Positions 29,650 through 39,614 of a DNA stretch of 44,938 bases are shown here, one piece after another. Origin of the DNA: Linderina pennispora (lineage: Eukaryota; Kickxellomycota; Kickxellomycetes; Kickxellales; Kickxellaceae). Within the stretch, counting starts at the first letter, position 1. The number at the start of each line of letters is the position of its first letter. Below the pieces are notes generated by a model. The model was not told where the DNA came from. It searched no databases and was given only the letters and a program-made list of their open reading frames with translations. Both the position numbers and the translations under genes were made by a program. The stretch spans positions 1-44,938 of the forward strand of contig NW_024468316.1 in NCBI RefSeq assembly GCF_002104995.1, given 5' to 3'.

Positions 29650-30109
29650 GTAAATTTGTCTCAGGCTCAAGGCAAATGTCAGAAAGGAGGGGAGGGTGAG
29701 AGTATGAGTGGAGGTGGAAGTGGAGGTGAGTAGCAGCTATCTGCTGTGGAATACAGTGGAGCAGCACACCGAAGGAAGGAGGGCTAGGTGCTGGAGCCGA
29801 TTGGCGACGCCACACGCGTTTTCTTTCAATGGCCGCTACGCGTCGCCGCTAGATCCGATCACCGGTGATCCAGCGATGATTGGTGGTTGCACGCTGGCAC
29901 ACGTGGTCGACTCGGCTTGCTGGCCGCGCTCTTGCTTTTTCCGGCTGAATCGCCAATCTCTCGCCCGCCTAAACATCCACGTCAAAGCTCTTTTTCCTTC
30001 TTCCATCTTCGGTTCTCTTGCAAGCTGGCTCTGCTCTCTATTGCTCCCTCCCCACCCATCTCTCTTCCACCTGCCCTCCGCTATATTGCACTGTTTTTTT
30101 TTTTGAACA
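29650..30109. promoter_or_regulatory. Divergent SCC3/ALG11 promoter with palindrome
   Basis: This is the shared 460-bp spacer of two divergent genes. A perfect 14-bp palindrome GATCACCGGTGATC lies at 29857-29870, near the middle. A pyrimidine-rich stretch and a T run (about 30093-30102) precede the ALG11 ATG. Confidence 0.45.
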
Positions 30110-31792
30110 ATGCCGACGCTTGAGCAGGCTATCCACAACTGCTTTGTGTTTGGCGTGGTCGTGATGGTCGTCTTCATCGGCCTCATGACGATCCGGTTTC
30201 TGACAACCGGCACCGATGCACACCAGAACGAGTGCAAGGCGAAGGTCCAGGCTGCGACAAAGCCTGATACCTCCGAGCATGAAGCGTACTATGCGGGATT
30301 CTTCCACCCGTACCCGAATGCGGGCGGTGGCGGCGAGCGGGTTCTATGGACAATGATCAAGGCTATCCAGAACAGGTATCCGTTTGTGGTGTGTGTGATT
30401 TACTCCGGCGACAAGGTCGACCGCGACACGCTGCTACAGAACGTCAAAAGCAAGTTTGGAATGGACATCAAGCCCGAAACAATCTACGTGGTCGAGCTGG
30501 CAGGTCGGTCGTGGGTTGACAACAAGTACCCTCGGCTCACGCTGCTTCTGCAGAGCATTGGATCAGTTGTGCTGGCCAGCGAGGCACTGAACAAGTTCAT
30601 GCCGGACATCTTCATTGAAACCGTTGGATATGCGTTCACATACCCGCTGGTGCGCCTGGTGACAGCCAAAATCCCCGCTGTCTCGTACACGCACTACCCG
30701 TCGATATCAAGCGACATGCAGACTATGGTTAGCTCGCGCGAGTCTGGCTTCAATAATGACGCCAAGATCGCCCAGAGCCCGGTGCTGACATATCTCAAAT
30801 CCGTGTACTATCAGGCATTTGCGCACGCCTATGCATTTGCAGGATCTTTTGCAGCAACCATCATGACCAATTCGTCATGGACACATGGGCATATTGTCAA
30901 GCTGTTCGGCAAGCCCAAGATGACCCAGGTTGTGTATCCGCCCTGCGACACCAAGGCGCTGGTCGAGTTTCCAACATCCAACCGCATGCCATTTGTGGTC
31001 TCGCTGGCACAGTTCCGACCCGAGAAGAACCACAAGACGCAGGTCGAGGCATTTGCAAAGTTCCTGGATAGCAACACTGGCTTGAAGCTGCCAACTACAA
31101 GCGTGGCGCCGACGCCAGAATCTTTGCTCAGCAGCGCAAGACAGTACGAGGCGTCGGGTACGAAGCCAGACATTGCGCAGTACCCGATGATGATCATGCT
31201 GGGCGGTGCGCGCAACATTGAGGATGAGGCCCGCGCCGAGGAGCTGCGCCAGCTGGCCAAGCGGCTTGGTATCGAGCGCCAGGTCCACGTCATTGTCAAT
31301 GCTCCGTGGAGCCAGGTCCTCGAATGGCTAAAGTTTGGCCGTGTCGGCATGCATACCATGAAGGACGAGCACTTTGGAATCAACGTCGTCGAGATGCTGG
31401 CTGCTGGCTTGCTGACTGTCGGTCACGACTCTGCTGGACCCAAGCTGGACATTATCACGCCGGCTGTCCGCATCTCCGAGGATGGCGAGCCAGAGGTGCC
31501 GAGCGAGCAGGATGCGAAGGCATTCTTGGGCAGTGCCGACGGTGATGAGGAGAAGACGTTCCCGGTGGGCATGGTGGCCAAGTCTGCTGACGAGTTTGCA
31601 AAGATGATCCAGCTCGGGCTTGGGATGCCCGAGATCACTGCCAGCGCCATGCGCAAGGCGGCCAGACATGCAGCGGCGACCAGGTTCTCTGAGGCGGCGT
31701 TTGTCGCCGGGTTCTACAAGCGGTTCAATCCGGTTATCCGTTGGCTCGACTACCAGCGCTCAGACGAGGATGACGACGACGAGTACGAGTAG
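30110..31792 (+). CDS. ALG11: ALG11 alpha-1,2-mannosyltransferase
   Basis: GDP-Man:Man3GlcNAc2-PP-dolichol alpha-1,2-mannosyltransferase. It adds the fourth and fifth mannose to the N-glycan precursor on the cytosolic face of the ER. The 560-residue protein has an N-terminal membrane anchor (about 9-31, FVFGVVVMVVFIGLMTIRFL). The GT-B fold follows, with FFHPYPNAGGGGERVLW, ETVGYAFTYPLVRL, the SYTHYPSISSDM block, TNSSWTHGHI, VVYPPCDT and SLAQFRPEKNHKTQ. The GT4 donor-site motif reads EHFGINVVEMLAAGL. These are strong ALG11 signatures. The tail ends in an acidic run. It is intronless and its length is normal for the family. Confidence 0.96.
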   Translation: MPTLEQAIHNCFVFGVVVMVVFIGLMTIRFLTTGTDAHQNECKAKVQAATKPDTSEHEAYYAGFFHPYPNAGGGGERVLWTMIKAIQNRYPFVVCVIYSGDKVDRDTLLQNVKSKFGMDIKPETIYVVELAGRSWVDNKYPRLTLLLQSIGSVVLASEALNKFMPDIFIETVGYAFTYPLVRLVTAKIPAVSYTHYPSISSDMQTMVSSRESGFNNDAKIAQSPVLTYLKSVYYQAFAHAYAFAGSFAATIMTNSSWTHGHIVKLFGKPKMTQVVYPPCDTKALVEFPTSNRMPFVVSLAQFRPEKNHKTQVEAFAKFLDSNTGLKLPTTSVAPTPESLLSSARQYEASGTKPDIAQYPMMIMLGGARNIEDEARAEELRQLAKRLGIERQVHVIVNAPWSQVLEWLKFGRVGMHTMKDEHFGINVVEMLAAGLLTVGHDSAGPKLDIITPAVRISEDGEPEVPSEQDAKAFLGSADGDEEKTFPVGMVAKSADEFAKMIQLGLGMPEITASAMRKAARHAAATRFSEAAFVAGFYKRFNPVIRWLDYQRSDEDDDDEYE

Positions 31793-31893
31793 ACCAGACA
31801 GCCAGTTTCAACAAAAATATATTCAGAGGTTTCTAAGAATAGCGAGGTGCTTGCGCGACAGCCGCCTGTCGTTTGCTGTGGCCAGAAGGCGGG

Positions 31894-32730
31894 TTAGTTT
31901 GTGTCGGGGACGGCGCTCTTGATAGCTTCGCTGATCTTCTCGTTGAGCTCCTCGACCTTTGTCAGCGCCAGCTGCGTGCATCTGTCAATCTGCTCCTGGT
32001 CCAGTGGCACACCGCCTGCCTTGCTCAGCGCGCATATCTCGCGGTGGGCATTGAGCGTGATGGTGAAGCTGGACACCTGCACCTGCTCCTCCAGCAGGCT
32101 CGGATCAACGACCATCAGCTCGCCGTCGCCCAGGAATCCAAATGTCACGCAGATTGGTGTGTGGTGGATGCTAAGCGGTACCGGATTGCGGTCGCGCGGG
32201 TCGTGGATGATCGCCTCCTCGCCGTCAACCGTCACGTCGGGCCGCTTGAAATGCTTCAGCGCCGTAATAGCCGCAATCGACGCTGCGTCAATAAGGTTGC
32301 CGCTGTGCGACAGGAAATGCAGGTCAACACGCACGGCCCACACCTTGTCGCCAGCCAAAATGCATAGCGCCTCGGCATCGATGGCCCGGCTCTGCTTCAC
32401 AGTGCGCTCGATCATGCGTGCCACCGCGACTTCCTGCGTAGACGGCCTGCCAGAGTCAAAGCCGGGGGCTGCCATGGAGGAGAGCTCGGCATTGAACTGC
32501 ACGATTCCTTCGGTGGGACGATCTGGGAACGGCCGCGACACCTCGCAGGAAACACGTGCCAGAACCCGCGTCTCCCCCAGCTGCACCTCGACGAGTCCGG
32601 GAGTCGGCCCGCAGGCGATTTTAAGTGTGCGGTAGTCGTAGATCCCGCGTCCGTCGACCCGGATCCCCTGCTGCAGTGCGTCGAGCGCAAACTGCGATTC
32701 TATGTTTGACGGCCCGATCTCGACAACCAT
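31894..32730 (-). CDS. RRP45: Exosome core subunit RRP45 (EXOSC9)
   Basis: A 278-residue RNase PH-fold subunit of the nine-subunit RNA exosome ring, acting in nuclear and cytoplasmic 3'-5' RNA processing. Recognisable blocks are ALQQGIRVDGRGIYDYRTLKI, GLVEVQLGETRVLARVSCEV, EGIVQFNAELSSMAAPGFD, RMIERTVKQSRAIDAEALCILAGDKVWAVRVDLHFLSHSGNLIDAAS and VDPSLLEEQV. The ring subunits of the eukaryotic exosome are catalytically inactive, and the phosphorolytic residues are not expected. Length fits the fungal family. It is convergent with ALG11, with about 100 bp between stop codons, so the 3' ends may overlap. Confidence 0.92.
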   Translation of the reverse strand: MVVEIGPSNIESQFALDALQQGIRVDGRGIYDYRTLKIACGPTPGLVEVQLGETRVLARVSCEVSRPFPDRPTEGIVQFNAELSSMAAPGFDSGRPSTQEVAVARMIERTVKQSRAIDAEALCILAGDKVWAVRVDLHFLSHSGNLIDAASIAAITALKHFKRPDVTVDGEEAIIHDPRDRNPVPLSIHHTPICVTFGFLGDGELMVVDPSLLEEQVQVSSFTITLNAHREICALSKAGGVPLDQEQIDRCTQLALTKVEELNEKISEAIKSAVPDTN

Positions 32731-32931
32731 CCTTTGATTCAGCGCGTGTGATGTGTATTTGTATCAAGCGCAAAAGTGCAGGAAAGAGTTTTGAAAACAA
32801 AAAAAATAAAATTCAAAGTGATGGTTTTCAGGGACCACGGCCATTAGCAATCAGAGCCAGTTTATGGAGACTGCTCACCGATCCCTTGCAACCGCTGATT
32901 TTCTTGTACAGTATCTCAGAACTCCGCTGGT

Positions 32932-34353
32932 TCAGAACTCCACTGGTGCCGGACGCATGGGGCAGGCATATCCGAGCATCTCCTCTTCGAGCTCCTTCAG
33001 CCGTGTTGAGTTCTTCATGGCTGTATCCAGGCTTCCGTGGGCGATACGGTAATGCCACATCCTCAAGCGCACATTCAGATCGCGCGCCATCCAGTAGTGC
33101 ACTGCAGTGTTCAAGTTGGTGTCGTCCATCCACACGCGATCAAAGCAGCCCTGCGGCTCATCACCACATGTCTGGTTGACCGCCGACAGGTTGAAGTCAA
33201 AGCACTGCGGGTTCTTTTGGGCATGCTTGATGAAGTGGTAGGCGTCATACACCATTATGTGCAGCTTGGCTTGTGGTGCAGCGGGAGCTGCCATGGCTGG
33301 CTTGCTGCGCCTGTGCAGTCTCAGCAGCGGATGGTGCAGATCGTCGGGGGGTGATGTCTTGGAGTGGATTGACAGAGTGCTCTTTGGCGGCGTCGCCAGG
33401 GCTGGTGCGGTGGTGTTGGCTTTGGTCCAGCCATTATGCTCGTGCGGCAGCGTGTGCGAGTAATCTTTGGGTAGGTCAACAGAGAGGAAGTGCGAGATCG
33501 GCGAGTCGGTCCTGGTTCTGTGGTTCGGCAGAACTCTCTGCCCTGTCGACGGTGTCAGCTGGAACGTATCGGTCATCGTCGCGTAGCCAACTTGGTTGAA
33601 TTTGTCAAGAAGCAAGCTGGGCAGCTCCTGTACAATGCTCTGCACAGCGCTCTGCACAAGCAGGCGCTTCTCTGACTTTTCGTTGCGCACCATCGGCATG
33701 TCCTCGACCGGCGGCGGCGTCAAAAGAACCACAAAGTTGACCTTGTTGTGAGACTCGTGCTCCATCTGGATGATGTCCTGGAATACACTGTCGATGATAT
33801 CTTCAGTGGTGAAGTTTCGATTCCGGTTTGGCGACCCAATCCCGCCCAAAGCCAGACAGTCATTCATGCCGGTCCACACTGTGTATAGCGTAGTGTCTGT
33901 CTCTGGGTATGCGGCATGCCGTGATTTCAACATGAACCCGCGCACTTGCTGGTGCGTGCTTGGGATGTAATGGCCAAGCAGGCTCCCTGGCAGCAGAGCA
34001 TTATCGGTGGTGGCCCCGCCGTGGGCAAAATTGCGCATCTTGACCTTCTCCAGCCCGCCAAAGTTTGTAATCAGGTTGTCGATCCAGTTTGGTCCGTTGC
34101 TGAACCGGTGGTGCCAGTAGGAATGGTCGTTCGGGTATTTCCCACCGGTGATGTGAGCGCCGTTGCCGCAGTCCGTCAGCTCGTCGCCGAACGACACGAC
34201 TGTGGTCCAGGGCGACGGGAAGTCGTGGTGCCGGAAATGGGATAGGGCTATGATGCGACTGATGATTATTGCCAGAGTGGCAATGGTGATCAGCGGGTAG
34301 AACGCATAGGAGTGTTCGGCGAGCGGCTTCTGCAGCTGGTGGTAGTACCCCAT
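32932..34353 (-). CDS. Membrane-anchored GDSL/SGNH-like protein, likely pseudoenzyme
   Basis: A 473-residue protein with an N-terminal membrane anchor (about residues 17-37) and a lumenal or extracellular SGNH-hydrolase domain. Block I reads VVSFGDELTDCGN. The family has GDSL or GDSx, with Ser as nucleophile, so Ser is replaced by Glu58. The block II Gly (FAHGGATTDN) and block III Asn (WTGMNDC) are kept. Block V reads WMDDTNLNTAVHYWMA where the family has D..H.T, so the catalytic His is Leu414. Two triad residues are therefore gone while the fold is well preserved. A Pro/Ser/His-rich insert of about 70 residues (about 295-365) splits the domain. Several N-glycosylation sites are present. The frame is intact, which suggests selection for a non-catalytic or altered role. 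It diverges from the coiled-coil gene. Confidence 0.75.
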   Translation of the reverse strand: MGYYHQLQKPLAEHSYAFYPLITIATLAIIISRIIALSHFRHHDFPSPWTTVVSFGDELTDCGNGAHITGGKYPNDHSYWHHRFSNGPNWIDNLITNFGGLEKVKMRNFAHGGATTDNALLPGSLLGHYIPSTHQQVRGFMLKSRHAAYPETDTTLYTVWTGMNDCLALGGIGSPNRNRNFTTEDIIDSVFQDIIQMEHESHNKVNFVVLLTPPPVEDMPMVRNEKSEKRLLVQSAVQSIVQELPSLLLDKFNQVGYATMTDTFQLTPSTGQRVLPNHRTRTDSPISHFLSVDLPKDYSHTLPHEHNGWTKANTTAPALATPPKSTLSIHSKTSPPDDLHHPLLRLHRRSKPAMAAPAAPQAKLHIMVYDAYHFIKHAQKNPQCFDFNLSAVNQTCGDEPQGCFDRVWMDDTNLNTAVHYWMARDLNVRLRMWHYRIAHGSLDTAMKNSTRLKELEEEMLGYACPMRPAPVEF

Positions 34354-35138
34354 CGGCGTGAGTCGAGTTGTGCTGGTCGAAAAGGAATATACAAGAGGAT
34401 ATTGGCTGTTGCTGGAATATTCAAGACGCCGTTATATGGGCCAGGCACCCCCGTCCGCCGGTAGATGTGTACGCTTTATACACCATCCACTAGTTGCCAG
34501 AAATAACCGTCAGCTTCCAAGGGCCATCACCATGCGCGCATTTGACACTCCGGGCATATTATTAGACCGCTCTTCCAGGGATCGCGGGACAGGGAGCAGA
34601 GGAGGGAAAATAGCAAACTCCTGGCGCGTTACTGCGCACCAGCAGACAGGACCATCTCGACATGTGAAGGCAGCCCTAAAAAAAGCACAGGCGACATTTC
34701 TCCTCCCAAGCACAGCACCAGCCCTCCTGCACCACTGCCCTTGTTTTGGCGCCAGTTCCCAGATGCGAGTGCTCCTGATCGCTGCACGGCGAGCATTGGC
34801 TGACCGCGCAGTTCCGCAAGCACGGCCAATCTATTTGCTTCTACAAACCGCTCTCTTGCTCAGGCTCAGCAACACACCAGCACAGCCCTCGCTGTTCTCC
34901 CTCTGCCCCTCAGGCGCCAGTGGAACCGGCGATTGTGCGGCTCTTCTTTGCTTCCTGCGATTTATAACGGCCCCTTGCTCGACTATTAACGACCTTTTCA
35001 TTTTGTAATGAGCCTTGCGCCCCCACTATTTCTTCCCCCGCATACCTGCACTATTTTGTTGAACAAACATACAAACATACAAACACACTATCTCTCTTTC
35101 TCTCTTCATATATTCTTACTCGTGTCTCAATTTACTCT
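34354..35138. promoter_or_regulatory. Divergent promoter between GDSL-like and coiled-coil genes
   Basis: This 785-bp spacer ends in a pyrimidine-rich leader (TCTCTCTTTCTCTC near 35090-35104), preceded by a short ACAA-type repeat near 35062-35086. The 216-codon plus-strand frame that runs through it lacks protein-like features and is not called. Confidence 0.4.
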
Positions 35139-36362
35139 ATGGACATTGTACATTCCAGCGATTCCTGGCCACAGCGACGCAGTCCGTTCCCGCTAACACC
35201 GCCCATGGCAGGCTCCCCACGCCGCCGACGCAAACCCCTGCCTGGCCCGCACACGCCGTTTTTTGCCGACACAGTGGACCTGTGGGACACTGAATCTATT
35301 GCATCGCAGTCGTCAACACCAACCCTGCAGTCGCGCACACCCCCGTTTAACGATGACGAGTATTTCTTCCAAGTAAAGCAGCACAAACGCACCATCAATG
35401 ACCTCTCGCGACAGCTGGACAGCCGTGAGGCCGAGATTGCGCAGTACCTAGATCAGATCGAAAAGCTCCAGGCCGAAATCGACGAGACGAGACGGCGTGC
35501 GCAGAGCGACAGAGGCATTCTGGCCAAGGCTGAGAAGCAAGTGCAATGGCACGAGCGCCAGGCAAAAGCACACCAGGACGAGATTGCGTATCTGAAGACA
35601 TCAGCCCAGGCAGCTGCTAAACAGACTGAGCGGCGGCACCAGCGTGCAGTCGCTCGTATCAAGAGTAAGCTCACGTTGGCAGAGACCGAAACCCGCGAGC
35701 TAGCTGAGCGTATCAGGGACTTGCATGCCGAGCTGGATGAGGCCAAACGTCGCGAAGAGCGCCAGGGCCAGGAGCTCCAGGTTACTGAACGCACAGTCAC
35801 AGAAGCCAGGAGCGCCACCGCCGAGGCCAATGCGGTTGCTCAGCACCTGCTGGCACGACTAGACGACCGCAAGCAGTACGTCTGCGAGCTCGAGCGGCAA
35901 GTCAGCGCAATGCGTGCTATCATGAACTCAACCATGGACTATGTGCAGCAAGACTCAGCTGCAGCACCTGCCATGGTGCGCCAGCGCTCGCTTTATGCAG
36001 AAATGCTCAGCGTTGCACACGTCCAGGGCCCGTACACACCACCCACCTCAACAGCAGCTGAAGTGGCCGGCAGCAGTGATAGCCAAGACACAGCAGATGC
36101 CGGCATGCAGGCAACCGCCGATTGCAGCGGATCGGAAGCACCAGTCGCTTTTGGGACAGTGGGTTGGGCTGCTGTGTATTTGCACCTGATCTGGGCCATG
36201 TACTGCCGGCTCTGGCTCCGCCCCCTGTGGCACATGCTAGGCGCCGTTGTGATGGCTGTGCTAGGTGTTCTGGTACTCCAGCCGCTCGAGCTGCTACTGC
36301 CAAAACGCGTATTCCGGCTGCTGGCTCCCAGCGGCAGGCTGAGGCCGAAGCCGGCCAAATAA
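35139..36362 (+). CDS. Tail-anchored coiled-coil protein
   Basis: A 407-residue protein I cannot assign to a named family. Residues 1-70 are disordered, Pro/Ser/Arg-rich, with SP/TP sites. Residues 75-265 form a long coiled coil of Glu/Arg/Gln/Ala-rich heptads (for example RTINDLSRQLDSREAEIAQYLDQ ... ELAERIRDLHAELDEAKRRE). A Ser/Thr/Ala-rich linker follows, then hydrophobic segments at about 340-392 (WAAVYLHLIWAMYC and HMLGAVVMAVLGVLVLQPLELLL), and a short basic tail ending PKPAK. This resembles tail-anchored tethers or golgin-like and nuclear-envelope proteins, with the coil facing the cytosol or nucleoplasm. That is inference from architecture alone. Confidence 0.75.
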   Translation: MDIVHSSDSWPQRRSPFPLTPPMAGSPRRRRKPLPGPHTPFFADTVDLWDTESIASQSSTPTLQSRTPPFNDDEYFFQVKQHKRTINDLSRQLDSREAEIAQYLDQIEKLQAEIDETRRRAQSDRGILAKAEKQVQWHERQAKAHQDEIAYLKTSAQAAAKQTERRHQRAVARIKSKLTLAETETRELAERIRDLHAELDEAKRREERQGQELQVTERTVTEARSATAEANAVAQHLLARLDDRKQYVCELERQVSAMRAIMNSTMDYVQQDSAAAPAMVRQRSLYAEMLSVAHVQGPYTPPTSTAAEVAGSSDSQDTADAGMQATADCSGSEAPVAFGTVGWAAVYLHLIWAMYCRLWLRPLWHMLGAVVMAVLGVLVLQPLELLLPKRVFRLLAPSGRLRPKPAK

Positions 36363-36865
36363 TGGCCCTGCGGCATCTGTCGGTGTATTTGTATCGCTCT
36401 GTTCCTTCCTTTCGCTTTCCACCTATTGTATTCTGTGTGAATGCATGATAGCAAACTGTCTGCCGTCTGGTGTCTGTTGGAGAATCATTCCGGGTGCTAT
36501 GTTGACGCACTCCTGCTACAAGGCTGTTTGCACGCAGTCTGTTTTGGCCGACTGAATTGGCAGCGCACAGTGAGTGCGTCTTGGCCTGTGGCTTAGCATG
36601 CCACCGCGTATCCCTACTGCCCATCTAGGATCTCTCGGCACGGATGTTCGGCCATGAGGGCTGTGCCACTCCGGCAAACGCAGACACAATGCAGCACATA
36701 CACAGGCAGCAGCAACTGCTCGTCAGCTGGGCGCCGACACAGGCTATTAATAATGCTGCATACCCGGTGTTGCGCACAAGAGCCAGTCTTGCTGGAACCC
36801 TCTGCCATCGCCACACTCTTCCGCATATCTCTCCACTCTCGTCGCCTCTGCTCATATACTTACGC
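36363..36865. other. Spacer before the UNC93-like gene
   Basis: About 500 bp. The transporter frame stays open upstream to an ATG at 36644, but that stretch is not membrane-protein-like and I treat it as leader. No other feature is seen. Confidence 0.45.
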
Positions 36866-38302
36866 ATGGTCCGTTACAACAGTCCGCTGGGGCAGGTGCT
36901 CATCATCAGCAGTGTGTGCTTTCTGTGTCCAGGCATGTTCAACGCGCTGAACGGGCTAGGCGGTGCTGGGCAACTCGACACAAGCACAAGCAACAACGCA
37001 AACACAGCGCTGTACGCAACATTCTGCGTGTTTAGCATTCTGGGCGGCGGCATAGTCAATGTCTGCGGTGTTCGATATCCGACAGCAGCAGCCTGCCTCA
37101 CATATGCATTCTACACTGGTTCCTACGTGTTCTACAACCACACTGGCCACAGCTACTTAACCATTGTTGCGGGCTGCGTGCTGGGCATAGGTGCTGGCGT
37201 GCTGTGGGCTGCTCAGGGCGTGGTAATGGTAGCGTATCCTATGGAACACGAAAAGGGACGCTTCATCTCAATATTCTGGGTCATTTTCAATCTAGGCGGC
37301 CTGACCGGCGGCCTGCTCCCATTTGCATTAAACTTTTACCATTCGGGGTCGCTCACAGACGCAGTTTACCTTATGTTTGTCATGCTGGAGTGCTTTGGCG
37401 CGCTGATGGCGCTGATGCTAGCCCCGTCGACCGAGATCATTCGCAATAATGGCACTCGTGCAAGTGTAGTCGATAGACACAGCGTGCGACGCGAATCAGT
37501 AGAGATAATACGTCTACTGGCCAACAAATGGATGCTGTTGCTGCTGCCCATGTCGTTCACCTCAAACTTCTTTTACGGGTACCAGTTCTCACAGTACAAT
37601 GCTGCTATTTTCACACTGCGCACGCGGTCTTTCAACAACTTGCTCTACTGGCTATCTCAGATCATTGGGTCTTTTGTCCTGTCGCTGCTGCTGGATGCCT
37701 CGCGGTGGCCGCGCCAGACACGGGGTCGCTACGCAGTCCTCATAACCTCACTGGCATTTAATGCAGTGTGGGCGGCAACCTTGGTTGTCCAGTTGCGGTA
37801 CACTCGGGGAATGCCGGACACCGATTACACAGGCGGCCCAGTAGACTTTCTACAAGGTAGTCGGGCGGTGGGCCCGATCTTCTTGTACTTCTTCATGGGA
37901 ATGGTTGACGCATGGTACCAAAATGTAGCATACTGGGTAATCGGGACGCTTACCAATGATACCAAAATCACCGCGCGATATATTGGTTTTTACAAGGGCG
38001 TACAGTCGCTGGGCGCCGCGGTCTCTTGGCAGATCGGTGCTCGTAAGGTGCCTTTTCTCAACCAAGTAATCGGAAATTGGATACTGCTACTGGCTTCATT
38101 GCCCACCATGTTTTACACTGTTGCGCAAATCGAGGACAAGCCGATGGAGAACCAGCTGGCATTTGCCCTGATGGAGGATGACAACTCCATCATTGCCAGC
38201 ACCTTTGAGAGCGACTTAATTTCTCGCTCACTGGAACGACCGTGCTCAGCCCCTGTCAGCTCACATCGTCACACGCAGCATTTTTACCATGGTAAAACGT
38301 AG
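36866..38302 (+). CDS. UNC93-like major facilitator protein
   Basis: A polytopic MFS-fold protein of the UNC93 family, with 11-12 predicted membrane segments and about 478 residues from the ATG at 36866 (MVRYNSPLGQVLI). An in-frame ATG at 36644 would add 74 residues unlike the family, so I chose the later start. Family features are the NALNGLGGAGQ segment after helix 1, LGIGAGVLWAAQGVVMVAYP, FWVIFNLGGLTGGLLPFALNF, the SNFFYGYQFSQYNA block, and FLYFFMGMVDAWYQNVAYWVIG. Fungal members are uncharacterised transporters or channel regulators of the plasma membrane or endomembranes. The substrate is unknown. The C-terminal tail is cytosolic and Ser-rich. Confidence 0.85.
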   Translation: MVRYNSPLGQVLIISSVCFLCPGMFNALNGLGGAGQLDTSTSNNANTALYATFCVFSILGGGIVNVCGVRYPTAAACLTYAFYTGSYVFYNHTGHSYLTIVAGCVLGIGAGVLWAAQGVVMVAYPMEHEKGRFISIFWVIFNLGGLTGGLLPFALNFYHSGSLTDAVYLMFVMLECFGALMALMLAPSTEIIRNNGTRASVVDRHSVRRESVEIIRLLANKWMLLLLPMSFTSNFFYGYQFSQYNAAIFTLRTRSFNNLLYWLSQIIGSFVLSLLLDASRWPRQTRGRYAVLITSLAFNAVWAATLVVQLRYTRGMPDTDYTGGPVDFLQGSRAVGPIFLYFFMGMVDAWYQNVAYWVIGTLTNDTKITARYIGFYKGVQSLGAAVSWQIGARKVPFLNQVIGNWILLLASLPTMFYTVAQIEDKPMENQLAFALMEDDNSIIASTFESDLISRSLERPCSAPVSSHRHTQHFYHGKT

Positions 38303-39614
38303 AAAATAAAGCCTCCGTAGACATGGCAGTATTCCTCCTTTCGCAGTGTTACTGCCATGTGCCTGAGGCAATGGACCTTGAAGTCGCCTTAGAGGCTGAC
38401 TCAACGAGCCGATGGCTAGGTGCATACGAGCCACTAATCAGCGTATCTTGTGGATGTGAAGGGTCAAAACCATAAAGTGGGAGTGTGGGGCGATGGAAAT
38501 AGTGCTGTATTTAAAACAAGGTGTCATAACAAGTCAAAAATAGCAAATAGCAAATGACATACTTTTGAGCTGATGCTATCTTGGGCTACATTTTGTGGAA
38601 GGGGGATATGAACCAAGGGCAAGTGGCCTTTATGTGTCATGCATCTGTGGTGTCTGGTAGGCTTTTGGTACACTGCTATGCTCACGCAAGGTAGGTGCGA
38701 AATATGTAACCATGTGCAGCCACTGCTGAAAGTGACGAGCGTGGTTATTTCCGTTCATTCCTTTTATTGTATTTATTAGGCAGCAATTATATCAACTGCG
38801 ACCAGACAAGCAAGCCTTCCATCGGATGGTGCTGTGATTACCTTTGTTTATGCAAATAGCGTTAGTACAAGCCACAGATGTACTTCAGTTGGCTGGAGAA
38901 TCCAAGGGTGATACTACACGCGGTGTAAAGTATTTTGATAGCAATTCCAGTAAAAGGCGGAGATTTGGCCGCCGCTAACAGGGGCATTACGGAATGTTTA
39001 TCTGTTCAATTTACTGTGGGGCATTGCAGGCAGCAATGCTAGTGAAAACACCTGGCCAATAAAACATGACAGCATAAAACCAGATACAGTGTACCTGGCC
39101 AACAGGCTCTGGGTTCTCCTGGCGGTATGTATCGAGCCCAGGGTAATAGCGTTGATATAATACTAGGTGCCTGTGGTATCTAGTTATCCAGCTTTGTATA
39201 TTCAAGCGACAAGATTAGTCAGTAAAAAAACGACTGTGCATTTCTACGATGCTGCTAATGCCGAACTCTAACGGCATAGCGGTGCACTTTGTACATGCGG
39301 GCAGATGGGAAACTATGTCGCCCGTACAATTCAGGCAACACCATGCAGTAAGCATAGCTCTATGCACCTATGCAGCAGCAAGTGTGCTGTCTGCCGGATT
39401 TCTACGCAGAGTTGAAAGCGAGCGATGTGTGGGTTGATGTCGTAATGGCAGCAGTTGAAAAGTCGTTGTGTGCGCCTAAACACAAGGCCGTGATCACCAG
39501 CAAAGAAATAGCCGGCAAGGATGGGAGCACTGGCTGATAGAGATGGGGGTGATGGTGGATATGTTGTACTGAGTGATAACCACAGGATATGGCAAATATA
39601 GAACGACTATAACA
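38303..39614. other. Spacer, 3' ends of two convergent genes
   Basis: About 1.3 kb between the convergent UNC93-like and SNT1-like genes. An AAAATAAAG polyadenylation-type word follows the transporter stop (near 38304). Only short open frames are present and none is recognisable. I found no RNA gene or repeat. Confidence 0.45.

Noticed and set aside
29708-30106. 132-codon frame in the SCC3/ALG11 spacer
   Set aside because: It ends right at the ALG11 start and looks like translated pyrimidine-rich leader.
34358-35008. 216-codon plus-strand frame between two divergent genes
   Set aside because: Its composition is unlike the real proteins of the window, it has no domain, and it overlaps promoter-type sequence.
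36644-36865. N-terminal extension of the UNC93-like protein from ATG 36644
   Set aside because: The 74 extra residues are not membrane-like or family-like, while MVRYNSPLGQ at 36866 fits the family start.
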